Shown here: one piece after another, positions 9,779-21,505 of the stretch
Layout of the letters: each line of letters begins with the position of its first letter
Position numbering within the stretch: position 1 is the first letter of the stretch
Assembly (NCBI GenBank): GCA_022559845.1
Contig: CM040120.1
Span: forward strand, 169,986,334 to 170,050,333
Source: Amorphophallus konjac
Lineage: Eukaryota; Streptophyta; Magnoliopsida; Alismatales; Araceae
DNA length: 64,000 nt
Reading direction: 5' to 3'
Notes under the pieces: generated by a model
The model's input: only the letters and a program-made list of their open reading frames with translations
What the model was told of the DNA's origin: nothing
The model's database searches: none
Made by a program: the position numbers and the translations under genes

Positions 9779-12700
9779 TGTAGCGACCCGGACTCCGGAT
9801 ACCCAGTGTACCCGGTAGGACTACCGAATACACGTGATACCACAAGGGACCCGCGAGGCCTCCCAAGCGCGGGAAAGCGCCGAAGGGGAAAAAGGCGTGT
9901 GTGGAATACATCAAAGCCACAGATATAACAGTAAGCAATTAAATTTCATTAGATCGGTTTGCTAAAGAACAAGAAATAAAATTACATTTTTCATTAGTAA
10001 TTCAAATTTTACAATTATACACCAGAGTCTAGTCCAAAGGAAAGACAACAAGTACAGTCTGACAGAAAAGAACGTACACCGAAGTCGGGGGAAGCCCGAC
10101 GCAGGTACAGCTGGCGGCTACAGCAAACACTCTCCTCTAGGAACATCAGAGGAAGAAGGCGAAACCCACCTGAAAAGCAGGGGTGAGTCTCTAAACAGAA
10201 ACTCAGTAGGGGTAACACGGATCCCCACTGGAAAACGCACAGTGCAACGGAAGCAACAACAGAAACAACAAGTGCAGCAAAACAGGAAAGGCTACACTAA
10301 AAAGCTGTAAAACTATGCTACAGGCAGTAGTAAACAGACGGGAGGTAGGAGTAGGGAATAAGCAAGAAAGGGGAAGAACCCGCGCCAGACAAGTGGCGGC
10401 CGAACTAACCTCGGCACCCCAAACTACTCCAAACAATAGCAGAAGGGCGACTCTAATCCAACAAAGTCAGAAGTTGCCGATCTGCCAACCCGACACCAGG
10501 TCTAAGACGGAGACCTGCAAAGACGGCTAAAACAATCACGACGGCCTACATGATTGGAACATCATGCACACAACCCCGGGCTCATCTTGAACACAGCCAA
10601 GAACAGACCACACAGCCAGGGTAGTAAATCTTGGACAAGGCCAAGACTAGCCGACACGAAAAGGAGAACACCGGCTCCGAGAAACGCAAGAGTCGCTGGT
10701 CAAGTGATAGGAGTACCCTCACACTAGAAGAACAGCCAGATGCGTCCGCTGACATCTTACACTGCGCCACAAGTGTCATGTCTACCCGACCGTGTGTAGC
10801 ACGGGGGAGACTAGACACACCAAGAACCAGGTCCAAGGAACAACGACGTTCCAAGGAAAAACGGCACCTCACGGACACAAGACCGCAGCACCACAACTGC
10901 AAGTAACTAGTCAGGGCTACACCCGTCGACGCAAGTCCCCAGTCCTTGACCACGTGTGCACACACTGACCCGTACCTAGGCCAGGGCTCTAGCTAGTATT
11001 CCCCTCGGTAAGACGCTAACGCTGGCCGGGTCCCACAGAACTAGCTTAAAAACCGTGTAACGGGAACTGCCCGTCCACCACTCCCGGTGGGTGACGTACT
11101 AAGAAAAGCCTACGTCACAGGCTACGACTAGTGGAGGTTCACAAGGCACAGACTCCGAAACACAAGTGCTAGAGTACAGACAGTCTAAGGAAAGCCCTGT
11201 CGCACGTACCACCCAGCACCACTGGCAGTACCACCGCTGCCAACAGACTCAGGGCTAGGCAACTAGACCTACCACGTAACGATCCCGAGCCGAACGAATC
11301 AAAGGCAAGATCGTCACAGACAGCGGAACAAGCTGCCAATCGGTCTAATCCTAAGCCAGAAAAATCACGCTCCGCAGAAAACAACACACGGAGACCTGAG
11401 GGAACACCAAAAACCCTCAGACACAACTGGACACACAAACCGAGATAAAGCGACACCTCGAGGCATCCAGAACCAGTGTCTCGGACTGGACAGAACCGCC
11501 AAGACACCCACACACAAGGTCACCTGTCAACCACTGGGTCACCCCGGGTTGACCGGAACCAGACCAAAACACAAGCAAAGGTAGGATAGAAAATCCTACC
11601 TCAAATAAGAAGACTCCTGGCTACCTTACAACGTAGTCCTAGCCCTCATAGGACGTCGGGAGACATCCACGGGACAGCGGGCAGAACACAAGGCCAAGCC
11701 AAGACAAGCAGAAACTGAAGAAACGTTACAAGCATAAGACGGTCTAGACCTAGGCTGTTACACTCCAAGCGACGGTCGGGAGAATCGCCGTCACACACAC
11801 CGCCCTAACCAACCTCGAAAAATGTAAAGGCATGTAACGCGTAGCACCAGCCGCGTCACACAGACCTGACGCGCCATCCCGGGGCCGTCAAAGCCAACAT
11901 CGATCAAAACACAAACACAGCAAATGTAACGCGCTATGGCAGGCGCGTTACAATCACCTAACGCGCAGGACAAAGCGCGTTACACACAAGCTCGAAACAG
12001 AAAACGGAGACTGAGAGGCATGTAACGGCCAGCTCAAGGCGCGTTACAAAAGCCCGACGCACAGGGGTCCGACCGTTACACCCAACGGCGCAGCAACCCA
12101 AGTCAGCCAAAACAACATGTAACGGTCCAAAGAGGACGCGTCACACAGGCCAAACGCACAGAGGCTGGGCCGTTACAAACAGCACGGCCCACAGCCACCC
12201 AACTCGGCCAAAACAATGTGTAACGGCCAGGGGAAGGCGCGTTACACTCACCCAACGCATAGGGGCACCACCATCAGAGGCACCTCCTCCAATGGTCAAC
12301 GTCGGTCAAACGGAATGTAACGGCCAGGGCAGGGTGCGTTACATCCATCTAACGCGCTGGGTCAAGCGCGTTAGACTACCCAACTCAAACCCAAAACAAA
12401 ATGACAAAGCGAATGTAACGCGCAGGCTCAGGCGCGTTACATGGGTGTGACGCGCCACTCCAGGGCCGTAACATACCCAGAAGCCAAAAACTCTCAAGAA
12501 CGCCAAACGAAGTGGCAGTCTATCGTAGGGCCGTCAGATCCAAGTAACGGCCTCTGAAACGACCGCTACATCGGTCACGACGGGAAAACATAGGAATGGC
12601 CAAATCGGCCCGTTCCACGCCCCATACGCGCCGAAGCGCAGGGGAAACAAACCCAAACGCTGGAAAACAACACTAGGGTGATAAAACCCCACATGCAAGC

Positions 12701-13593
12701 TCAAAAACATAAGATCCGGGCGATTTCATCAAATCGACCCAAAATGGGTCACCGAGGTTCCCAGACTTCTACCGGCCTCGAATGAACACCAATCAACACG
12801 AAATTAACGTGGATGGGATCCTAACATCCTAGCAGTCAGTTTAAAACTTAACTACACCGCAAACGGTCGTCGTTTTTCGGCAAACCCTACAAACCACGAA
12901 AATCAACGTTTAGGCAAAACAAGCCCAAACTCGACCGTTTCCTTGCCGAACGACGTGCAATGGCAGGGAAAACGGAGAGGAAGAAGTGAGGAACCGTCAC
13001 CCTACCTCCACCGAAGAAACCGTGCCCCAAAGGGATTAAACCACGCTGAAAACCACTCGCGAACCGATTTCACCGGCTTTGAATCCACCATTCGGGATCG
13101 CGCCACAATCGATCCGATCCTCGCCCCATCGCGCACCTAGCCAGCTCCATCACATCCCCAACACGCGCCTCTAGGCACCCCGTCTGCATCCGGAGCCGAG
13201 GAGGCGAAACGAGAGAGAACGGAAGAGAGCGAGACGGCGGCGGCGAATGAGAAGGGAGGAGAGAGGAAAAGGAAATAAAAAGAAAAGAAATTAGAAAATT
13301 TTCCGAATTTCTGAAAATTCCAAAAATCTGTCGAAAATGCACAAATTCATAAAAATACGTAAAAATAGCCGAAACGACCAGCTCGAAGAGTACATCACCG
13401 CTGTAGCATCCACGAGTTCGAGAATTGACAAACAAACTCACCGTAGGGTTCCGTAACTAGTACGTGAGAAAAACCCACACAGCTCGTCAAACTCAACTCG
13501 GAAGCCACAAAAGCGAACCGAAAACTCAACGAAACCAATCCAAAAGATCCAATGATGATCCAGCAAGACCTACCAAGGATCCAGGGCATTACA
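9779..13593 (-). repeat. L-array LTR 1 (left, 3' LTR of the array)
   Basis: 3815 bp from TGTAGCGACCC (complement of the LTR end GGTCGCTACA) to GGGCATTACA (complement of the LTR start). It includes a palindrome array (11733-12560), a CT-rich leader on the minus strand (~13190-13280), and donor/acceptor-like sites at 13005 and 10170 on the minus strand. It shares with LTR 2 a 42-bp deletion after 11725 relative to LTR 3 and L2. No protein gene is supported, although several short sense-strand ORFs recur in all copies. Confidence 0.93.
11733..12560 (-). repeat. 26-nt palindromic array in L-array LTR 1
   Basis: Many 26-nt units, often in pairs about 6 nt apart. The unit at 11925-11952 has perfect 10-bp arms TGTAACGCGC and GCGCGTTACA with the 8-nt loop TATGGCAG. 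Its neighbour has arms TAACGCGC and GCGCGTTA around AGGACAAA, again 8 nt. Equivalent arrays lie at about 17597-18430 in LTR 2 and 23463-24340 in LTR 3. Confidence 0.92.
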
Positions 13594-13607
13594 TCCTCCC
13601 CTCCTTT
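13594..13607 (-). other. PPT of the left L unit
   Basis: On the minus strand AAAGGAGGGGAGGA, directly before the LTR start TGTAATGCCC. The interior-2 counterpart is 19458-19471 (AAAGGAGGGGAAGA). Confidence 0.85.
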
Positions 13608-15628
13608 AAGAAATTTCACCCCCGAAATTAAGGACTAGCAAAGGAGAAGCAAGGGAAGAACAAGCCCACAACACAATCACAGAAACGACACAAATCTCGA
13701 GAAACACAGCTCAGAGGAACAATGTCAGACCACCATCACGAGTACATGCTCTGGATCGAGCACGACACCCAAGTGAACACAAGTTCGACACCTCCGAAAC
13801 AAGGCAACGTCGTTTACGTCTCACAGGACAGGAGACACGACTGCCACAGCAACATGCAATCCAAATCGAGAAACACAACAACAACACGGCAAGCGGTAGC
13901 TTACACAAGGAGACACAGTCCTCAGAGCTGACAGCTCAGCCACCTCATCGGCTCCAGTGCCAAAGGTAACAGGGAACACCTGGCACACAGGACGCCAACG
14001 ACAAAAACACCACTGGACCACAAGCACAAACAAGTCAGTCCTCACTCAGATATTACATCTGATCGAGTCGCAAGCTAACTCCAGGGAAGAAGAGTATAGC
14101 AAGCTAACCGACACGTCCAGGTCCAAACAGAGACACAAAATCATAAACAAACAGCGCCAAAACAACAACGGCAGTACCTGCAGGATTCCAGTTCCGTTCT
14201 GAACATAGAACCAAGGAACACAACTGCAAGCAGGGTCACATCAAGGCACAGAAACAGCTGAGCACACGACCACACGGGAACGGGTCACGCATCAGACTGC
14301 TCAACAAGGAGATACCCACAACAACGAGAAACGACAACAATCTCGGAGAACGCACCTCAAGGACTACAAACACGCCTCAAGAGCACAACACCCAAGAAAA
14401 GACCTGTAGAGTAGAGGGTACTCAATCAGCATGAATGCCGACAAATTCCCCAACACTCGCAAATGCCGATGCTAATAGCAAACGGGCAACCGACACAACA
14501 CGGCACGGCAACAACAATGTCAAGGCACAGGAAGCCAAGACAAAGTCACCACGAGAAAGAACAATTCTCTCGACCGGCCAGAAACTCAAAAACACGATTC
14601 TGAACCCATGGGTAGCCAGCCCACACACTTCCGCTGCGTACTCTTACAACACACAATGCACACGGAAACAGAATAACCTCGGTAGTCACACCTCAGCACA
14701 TACCAGGCGTCATCGTAATCAGCAAAGATCGCAATTAACACGCCACGAGTACCGATCCCGTGAACAACCGATCACAAGGAGCCTAAGCGCAACAAGAGAA
14801 GAGCACCAGCTTCAGCACAAAGCACAAGGAAAGCATCAATCTCAGCTTACCTTCACGTCCTGAAAATGATAAATGAGCCTTCACGATACATCGGCCGTTA
14901 GACACAACACGACAATTACGGCACACAGTAGCTCTTAACACCATCATGGAGTCCAAAGCTAAGCAACCGTATAGCAAAGAGCAGATCAGGCTCAAAACAA
15001 GACTGTCCATACTTAAGCAGACACAGGACAAAGGCATCACCAAGATAGCAATTCCAAGGCTCACCTCGAAAAAACTTCACCAAAGAAGGTTGAGAAGCAA
15101 CGAGCTCGACAACAGAAGCTTACCAGGAGAAGAGAATCCTAGGTTCGCTCAAGCAACTTCTCTAACACGGAATATAATCGAGCATTTCAACAGAAGCGAG
15201 ACACATCAGGAGCTGAACAAACTCAAGCCGGGACGACCAAGACAACGTAAGAACGTGTACGGTCATCAAACCAAGGCTAAAGGTCAACAGCAACCTGAGC
15301 AAAACACAGAAACATCTCGAACGATGCACTATAGGTTCATGCCATCTGACAAACACTGCCAAGTGCAACACGATCGAGATCGACACTAAAACCAAACGAA
15401 GCACCTCGTCACATCCAGACGAGAGTAAAACCATCTTGCACAGTGCCAACCAAGCACGCACAAGACCATACGAAAAAAGTACTGCGATAACCATCGCAAC
15501 ACCTAAGTCAGCAAGAGACTGTACTGGACCTCAAGGACTCTGGTAACTGTATATCTGGATTTCCATGTATCTCACACGACTGAGCTCTGATAATTCAGAC
15601 AAAGAAATTCTGAACATCTCAGAACACA

Positions 15629-15640
15629 GCTCTGATACCA
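15629..15640 (-). other. PBS of the left L unit
   Basis: GCTCTGATACCA on the plus strand, the complement of TGGTATCAGAGC, three bases from the LTR end at 15644. It fixes the minus-strand orientation. Confidence 0.95.
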
Positions 15641-15643
15641 CTC

Positions 15644-18600
15644 TGTAGCGACCCGGATTCCGGATACCCGGTGTACCCGGTAGGACTACCGAATACACGT
15701 GATACCACAAGGGACCCGCGAGGCCTCCCAAGCGCGGGAAAGGGTCGAAGGGGAAAAAGGCGTGTGTGGAATACATCAAAGCCACAGATATAACATTAAG
15801 AAATTAAATTTCATTAGATCGGTTTGCTAAAGTAGCAGAAATAAAATTACATTTTTCATTAGTAATTCAAATTTTACAATTATACACCAAAGTCTAGTCC
15901 AAAGGAAAGACAACAAGTACAGTCTGATAGAAAAGAACGTACACCGAAGTCGGGGGAAGCCTGACGCAGGTACAACTGGCGGCTACAGCAAACACGCTCC
16001 TCCAGGAACAGCAGAGGAAGAAGGCGAAACCCACCTGAAAAGCAGGGGTGTGTCTCTAAACAGAAACTCAGTAGGGGTCACGCGGATCCCCACTGGAAAA
16101 CGCACAGTGCAATGGAAGCAACAACAGAAACAGCAAGTGCAGCAAAACAGGAAAGGCTACACTAAAAAGCCGTAAAACTATGCTACAGGCAGTAGTAAAC
16201 AGACGGGAGGTAGGAGTAGGGAATAAGCAAGAAAGGGGAAGAACCCGCGCCAGACAAGTGGCGGCCGAACTAACCTCGGCACCCCAAACTACTCCAAACA
16301 ACAGCAGAAGGGCGACTCTGATCCAACAAAGTCAGAAGTTGCCGATCTGCCAACCCGACACCAGGTCTAAGACAGAGACCTGCAAAGACGGCTAAAACAA
16401 TCACGACGGCCTACATGATTGGAACATCGTGCACGCAACCCCGGGCTCATCTTGAACACAGCCAAGAACAGACCACAGAGCCGGGGTAGCAAATCTTGGA
16501 CAAGGCCAAGACTAGCCGACATGAAAAGGAGAACACCAGCTCCGAGAAACGCAAGAGTCGCTGGTCAAGTGATAGGAGTACCCTCACACTAGAAGAACAG
16601 CCAGATGCGTCCACAGACGTCTTACACTACGCCACAAGTGTCATGTGTACCCGACCGTGTGTAGCACGGGGGAGACTAGACACACCAAGAACCAGGTCCA
16701 AGGAACAACGACGTTCCAAGGAAAAACGGCACCTCACGGACACAAGACCGTAGCACCACAACTGCAAGTAACTTGTCAGGGCTACGCCCGTCGACGCAAG
16801 TCCCCAGTCCCTGACCACGTGTGCACACACTGACCCGTACCTAGGCCAGGCCTCTAGCTAGTATTCCCCTCGGTAGGACGCTACTGCTGGCCGGGTCCCA
16901 CGGAACTAGCTTAAAAACCGTGTAACGGGAACTGCCCGTCCACCACTCCCGGTGGGTGACGTACTAAGAAAAGCCTACGTCACAGGCTACGACTAGTGGA
17001 GGTTCACAAGGCACAGACTCTGAAACACAAGTGCTAGAGTATAGACAGTCTAAGGAAAGCCATGTCGCACGTACCACCCAGCACCACTTACAGTACCACC
17101 GCTGCCAACAGACTCAGGGCTAGGCAACTAGACCTACCACGTAACGATCCCGAGTCGAACGACTCAAAGGCAAGATCGTCACAGACAGCGGAACAAGCTG
17201 CCAATCGGTCTAATCCTAAGCCAGAAAAATCACGCTCCGCAGAAAACAACACACGGAGACCTGAGGGAACACCAAAAACCCTCAGACACAACTGGACACA
17301 CAAATCGAGATAAAGCGACACCTCGAGGCATCCAGAACCAGTGTCTCAGACTGGACAGAACCGCCAAGACACCCACACACAAGGTCACCGGTCAACCACT
17401 GGGTCACCCAGGGTTGACCGGAACCAGACCAAAATAGAAGCAAAGGTAGGATAGAAAATCCTACCTCAAATAAGAAGACTCCTGGCTACCTTACAACGTA
17501 GTCCTAGCCCTCATAGGACGTCGGGAGACATCCACGGGACAGCGGGCAGACCACAAGGCCAAGCCAAGACAAGCAGAAACCGAAGAAACGTTACAAGCAT
17601 AAGACGGTCTAGACCTAGGCTGTTACACTCCAAGCGACGGTCGGGAGAACGGCCGTCACACACACCGCCCTAACCAACCTCGAAAAATGTAAAGACATGT
17701 AACACGCAGCACCAGCTGCGTCACACAGACCTGACGCGCCATACCGGGGCCGTCAGAGCCAACATCGATCAAAACACAAACACAGCAAATGTAACGCGCT
17801 ATGGCAGGCACGTTACAATCACCTAACGCGCAGGACAAAGCGCGTTACACACAAGCTCGAAACAGAAAACGGAGACTGAGAGGCATGTAACGGCTAGCTC
17901 AAGGCGCGTTACAAAAGCCCGACGCACAGGGGTCCGACCGTTACACCCAATGGCGCAGCAACCCAAGTCAGCCAAAACAACATGTAACGGTCCAAAGGGG
18001 ATGCGTCACACAGGCCTAACGCACAGAGGCTGGGCCGTTACAAACAGCACGGCCCACAGCCACCCAACTCGGCCAAAACAATGTGTAACGGCCATGGGCA
18101 GGCGCGTTACACTCACCCAACGCATAGGGGCACCACCGTCAGAGGCACCGCCTCCAATGGTCAACGTCGGTCAAACGGAATGTAACGGCCAGGGCAGGGC
18201 GCATTACATCCATCTAAGACACTGGGTCAAGCGCGTTAGACTAACCAACTCAACCCCAAAACAAAACGACAAAGCGAATGTAACGCGCAGGCTCAGGCGC
18301 GTTACATGGGTGTGACGCGCCACTCCAGGGCCGTCACATACCCAGAAGCCAAAAACTCTCAAGAACGCCAAACGAAGTGGCGGTCTATCGTAGGGCCGTC
18401 AGAGCCAAGTAACGGCCTCTGAAATGACCGCTACATCGGTCACGGCGGGAAAACATATGATTGGCCAAATCGGCCCGTTCCACGCCCCATACGCGCCGAA
18501 GCGCAGGGGAAACAAACCCAAACGCTGGAAAACAACACTAGGGTGCTAAAACCCCACATGCAAGCTCAAAAACATAAGATCCGGGCGATTTCATCAAATC

Positions 18601-19457
18601 GACCCAAAATGGGTCACCGAGGTTCCCGGACTTCTACCGGGCTCGAATGAACACCAATCAACACGAAATTAACGTGGATGGGATCCTAACATCCCAGCGG
18701 TCAGTTTAAAACTAACTACACCGCAAACGGTCGTCATTTTTCGGCAAACCCTACAAACCATGAAAATCAACGTTTAGGCAAAATAAGCCCAAACTCGACC
18801 GTTTCCTTGCCGAACGATGTGCAATGGCAGGGAAAACGGAGAGGAAGAAGTGAGGAACCGTCACCCTACCTCCACCGAAGAAACCGTGCCCCGAAGGGAT
18901 TAAACCACGCCGAAAACCACTCGCGAACCGATTTCACCGGCTTTGAATCCACCATTCGGGATCGCGCCACAATCGATCCGATCCTCGCCCCATCGCGCAC
19001 CTAGCCAGCTCCATCACGTCCCCAACACGTGCCTCTAGGCACCCCGTCTGCAGCCGGAGCCGAGGAGGCGAAACGAGAGAGAACGGAAGAGAGCGAGACG
19101 GCGGCGGCGAATGAGAAGGGAGGAGAGAGGAAAAGGAAATAAAAAGAAAAGAAATTAGAAAATTTTCCTAATTTCTGAAAATTCCAAAAATGCGCCGAAA
19201 ATGCATAAATTCAGAAAAATACGTAAAAATAGCCGAAACGACTGGCTCGAAGAGTACATCGCCGCTGTAGCATCCACGAGTTCGAGAATTGACAAACAAA
19301 CTCACCGTTGGGTTCTGTAACTAGTACGTGAGAAAAACCCACACGGCTCGTCAAACTCAACTCGGAAGGCATAAAAGCGAACCGAAAACTCAACGAAACC
19401 AATCCAAAAGATCCAATGAAGATCCAGCAAAACCTACCAAGGATCCAGGGCATTACA
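15644..19457 (-). repeat. L-array LTR 2 (middle, shared)
   Basis: 3814 bp with the same termini as LTR 1. It serves both as 5' LTR of the left unit and 3' LTR of the right unit: a PBS lies just left of it and a PPT just right. It carries the same 42-bp deletion as LTR 1. In this copy a 114-codon sense ORF found in the other LTRs is shortened to 77 codons (17088-17321). Confidence 0.93.
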
Positions 19458-21505
19458 TCTTCCCCTCCTTTAAGAAATTTCACCCCCAAAATTAAGGACT
19501 AGCAAAGGAGAAGCAAGGGAAGTACAAGCCCAAAACACCATCACAGAAACAACACAAATCTCGAGAAACACAGCTCAGAGGAACAATGTCAGACCACCAT
19601 CACGAGTACATGCTCTGGATCGAGCACGACACCCAAGTGAACACAAGTCCGACACCTCCGAAACAAGGCAACGTCGTTTACGTCTCACAGGACAGGAGAC
19701 ACGACTGCCACAGCAACATGCAATCCAAATCGAGAAACACAACAACAACACGGCAAGCGGTAGCTTACACAAGGAGACATAGTCCTCAGAGCTGACAGCT
19801 CAGCCACCTCATCGGCTCCAGTGCCAAAGGTAACAGGGAACACCTGGCACACAGGACGCCAACGACAAAAACACCACTGGACCACAAGCACAAACAAGTC
19901 AGTCCTCACTCAGATATTACATCTGATCGAGTCGCAAGCTAACTCCAGGGAAGAAGAGTATAGCAAGCTAACCGACACGTCCAGGTCCAAACAAAGACAC
20001 AAAATCATAAACAAACAGCGCCTAAACCACAACGGCAGCACCTGCAGGATTCCAGTTCCGTTCTGAACATAGAACCAAGGAACACAACTGCAAGCAGGGT
20101 CACATCAAGGCACAGAAACAGCTGAGCACACGACCACACGGGAAAGGGTCACGCATCAGACTGCTCACCAAGGAGAGACCCACAACAACGAGAAACGACA
20201 ACAATCTCGGAGAACACACCTCAAGGACTACAAACACGCCTCGAGAGCACAACACCCAAGAAAAGACATGTAGAGTAGAGGGTACTCAATCAGCAGGAAT
20301 GCCGACAAATTCCCCAACACTCGCAAATGCCGATGCTAACAGCAACGGGCAACCGACACAACACGGCACGGCAACAACAATGTCAAGGCATAGGAAGCCA
20401 AGACAAAGTCACCACGAGAAAGAACAATTCTCTCGACTGGCCAGAAACTCAAAAACATGATTCTGAACCCATGGGTAGACTGCCCACACACTTCCGCTGC
20501 GTACTCTTACAACACACAATGCACACGGCAACAGAATAACCTCGGTAGTCACACCTCAGCACATACCAGGCGCCATCGCAATCAACAAAGATCGCAATTA
20601 ACACACCACGAGTACCGATCCCGTGAACAACCGATCACAAGGAGCCTAAGCGCAACAAGAGAAGAGCACCAGCTTTAGCACAAAGCACAAGGAAAGCATC
20701 AATCTCAGCTTACCTTCACGTCCTGAAAATGATAAATGAGCCTTCACGATACATCGACCGTTAGACACAGCACGACAATTACGGCACACAGCAGCTCTTA
20801 ACACCATCATGGAGTCCAAAGCTAAGCAACCGTATAGCAAAGAGCAGATCAGGCTCAAAACAAGACTATCCACACTTAAGCAGACACAGGACAAAGGCAT
20901 CACCAAGATAGCAATTCCAAGGCTCACCTCGAAAAAACATCACCAAAGAAGGTTGAGAAGCAACGAGCTCGACAACAGAAGCTTACCAAGAGAAGAGAAT
21001 CCTAGGTTCGCTCGAGCAACTTCTCTAACACGGAATATAATCGAGCATTTCAACAGAAGCGAGACACATCAGGAGCTGAACAAACTCAAGCCGGGACGAC
21101 CAAGACAACGTAAAAACGTGTACGGTCATCAAACAAAGGCTAAAGGTCAACAGCAACCTGAGCAAACACAGAAACATCTCGAACGATGCACTATAGGTTC
21201 ATGCCATCCGACAAACACTGCCAAGTGCAACACGATCGAGATGGACACTAAAACCGAACGAAGCACCTCGTCACATCCAGACGAGAGCAAAACCATCTCG
21301 CATAGTGCCAACCAAGCACGCACAAGACCATACGAAAAAAGCACTGCGATAACCATCGCAACACCTAAGCCAGCAAGAGACTGTACTGGACCTCAAGGAC
21401 TCTGGTAACTGTATATCTGGATTTCCATGTATCTCACACGACTGAGCTCTGATAATTCAGACAATGAAATTCTGAACATCTCAGAACACAGCTCTGATAC
21501 CAATC
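19458..21505 (-). other. L-array interior 2, non-coding
   Basis: 2048 bp, near-identical to interior 1 with scattered substitutions and 1-bp indels. One such difference extends the antisense ORF to 199 codons (20809-21408), which argues that this frame is not under selection. There is no retroelement protein motif. The PPT is at its left end and the PBS at its right end. Confidence 0.85.
21491..21502 (-). other. PBS of the right L unit
   Basis: GCTCTGATACCA, complement of TGGTATCAGAGC, three bases from LTR 3. Confidence 0.95.

Larger units (their letters stand above)
13594..15643 (-). other. L-array interior 1, non-coding
   Basis: 2050 bp between PPT and PBS with no recognizable Gag, protease, RT, RNase H or integrase motif on either strand. 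A 147-codon antisense ORF at 14946-15389 is rich in K/Q/R with no domain; it is extended in interior 2 but broken in L2. This is the defining trait of a LARD-like non-autonomous element, which depends on proteins from another family. Most of the sequence is mid-GC with no obvious repeats. Confidence 0.85.

Noticed and set aside
11733..12560. Regular ~26-nt palindromic repeats with short gaps, resembling a CRISPR array.
   Set aside because: The gaps are only about 4-7 nt, repeats vary in sequence, the setting is a plant LTR, and no cas genes are present.
14946..15389. 147-codon antisense ORF in L interior 1 (199 codons at 20809-21408).
   Set aside because: Length differs between near-identical copies, it is broken in L2, composition is low-complexity K/Q/R, and no domain is visible.
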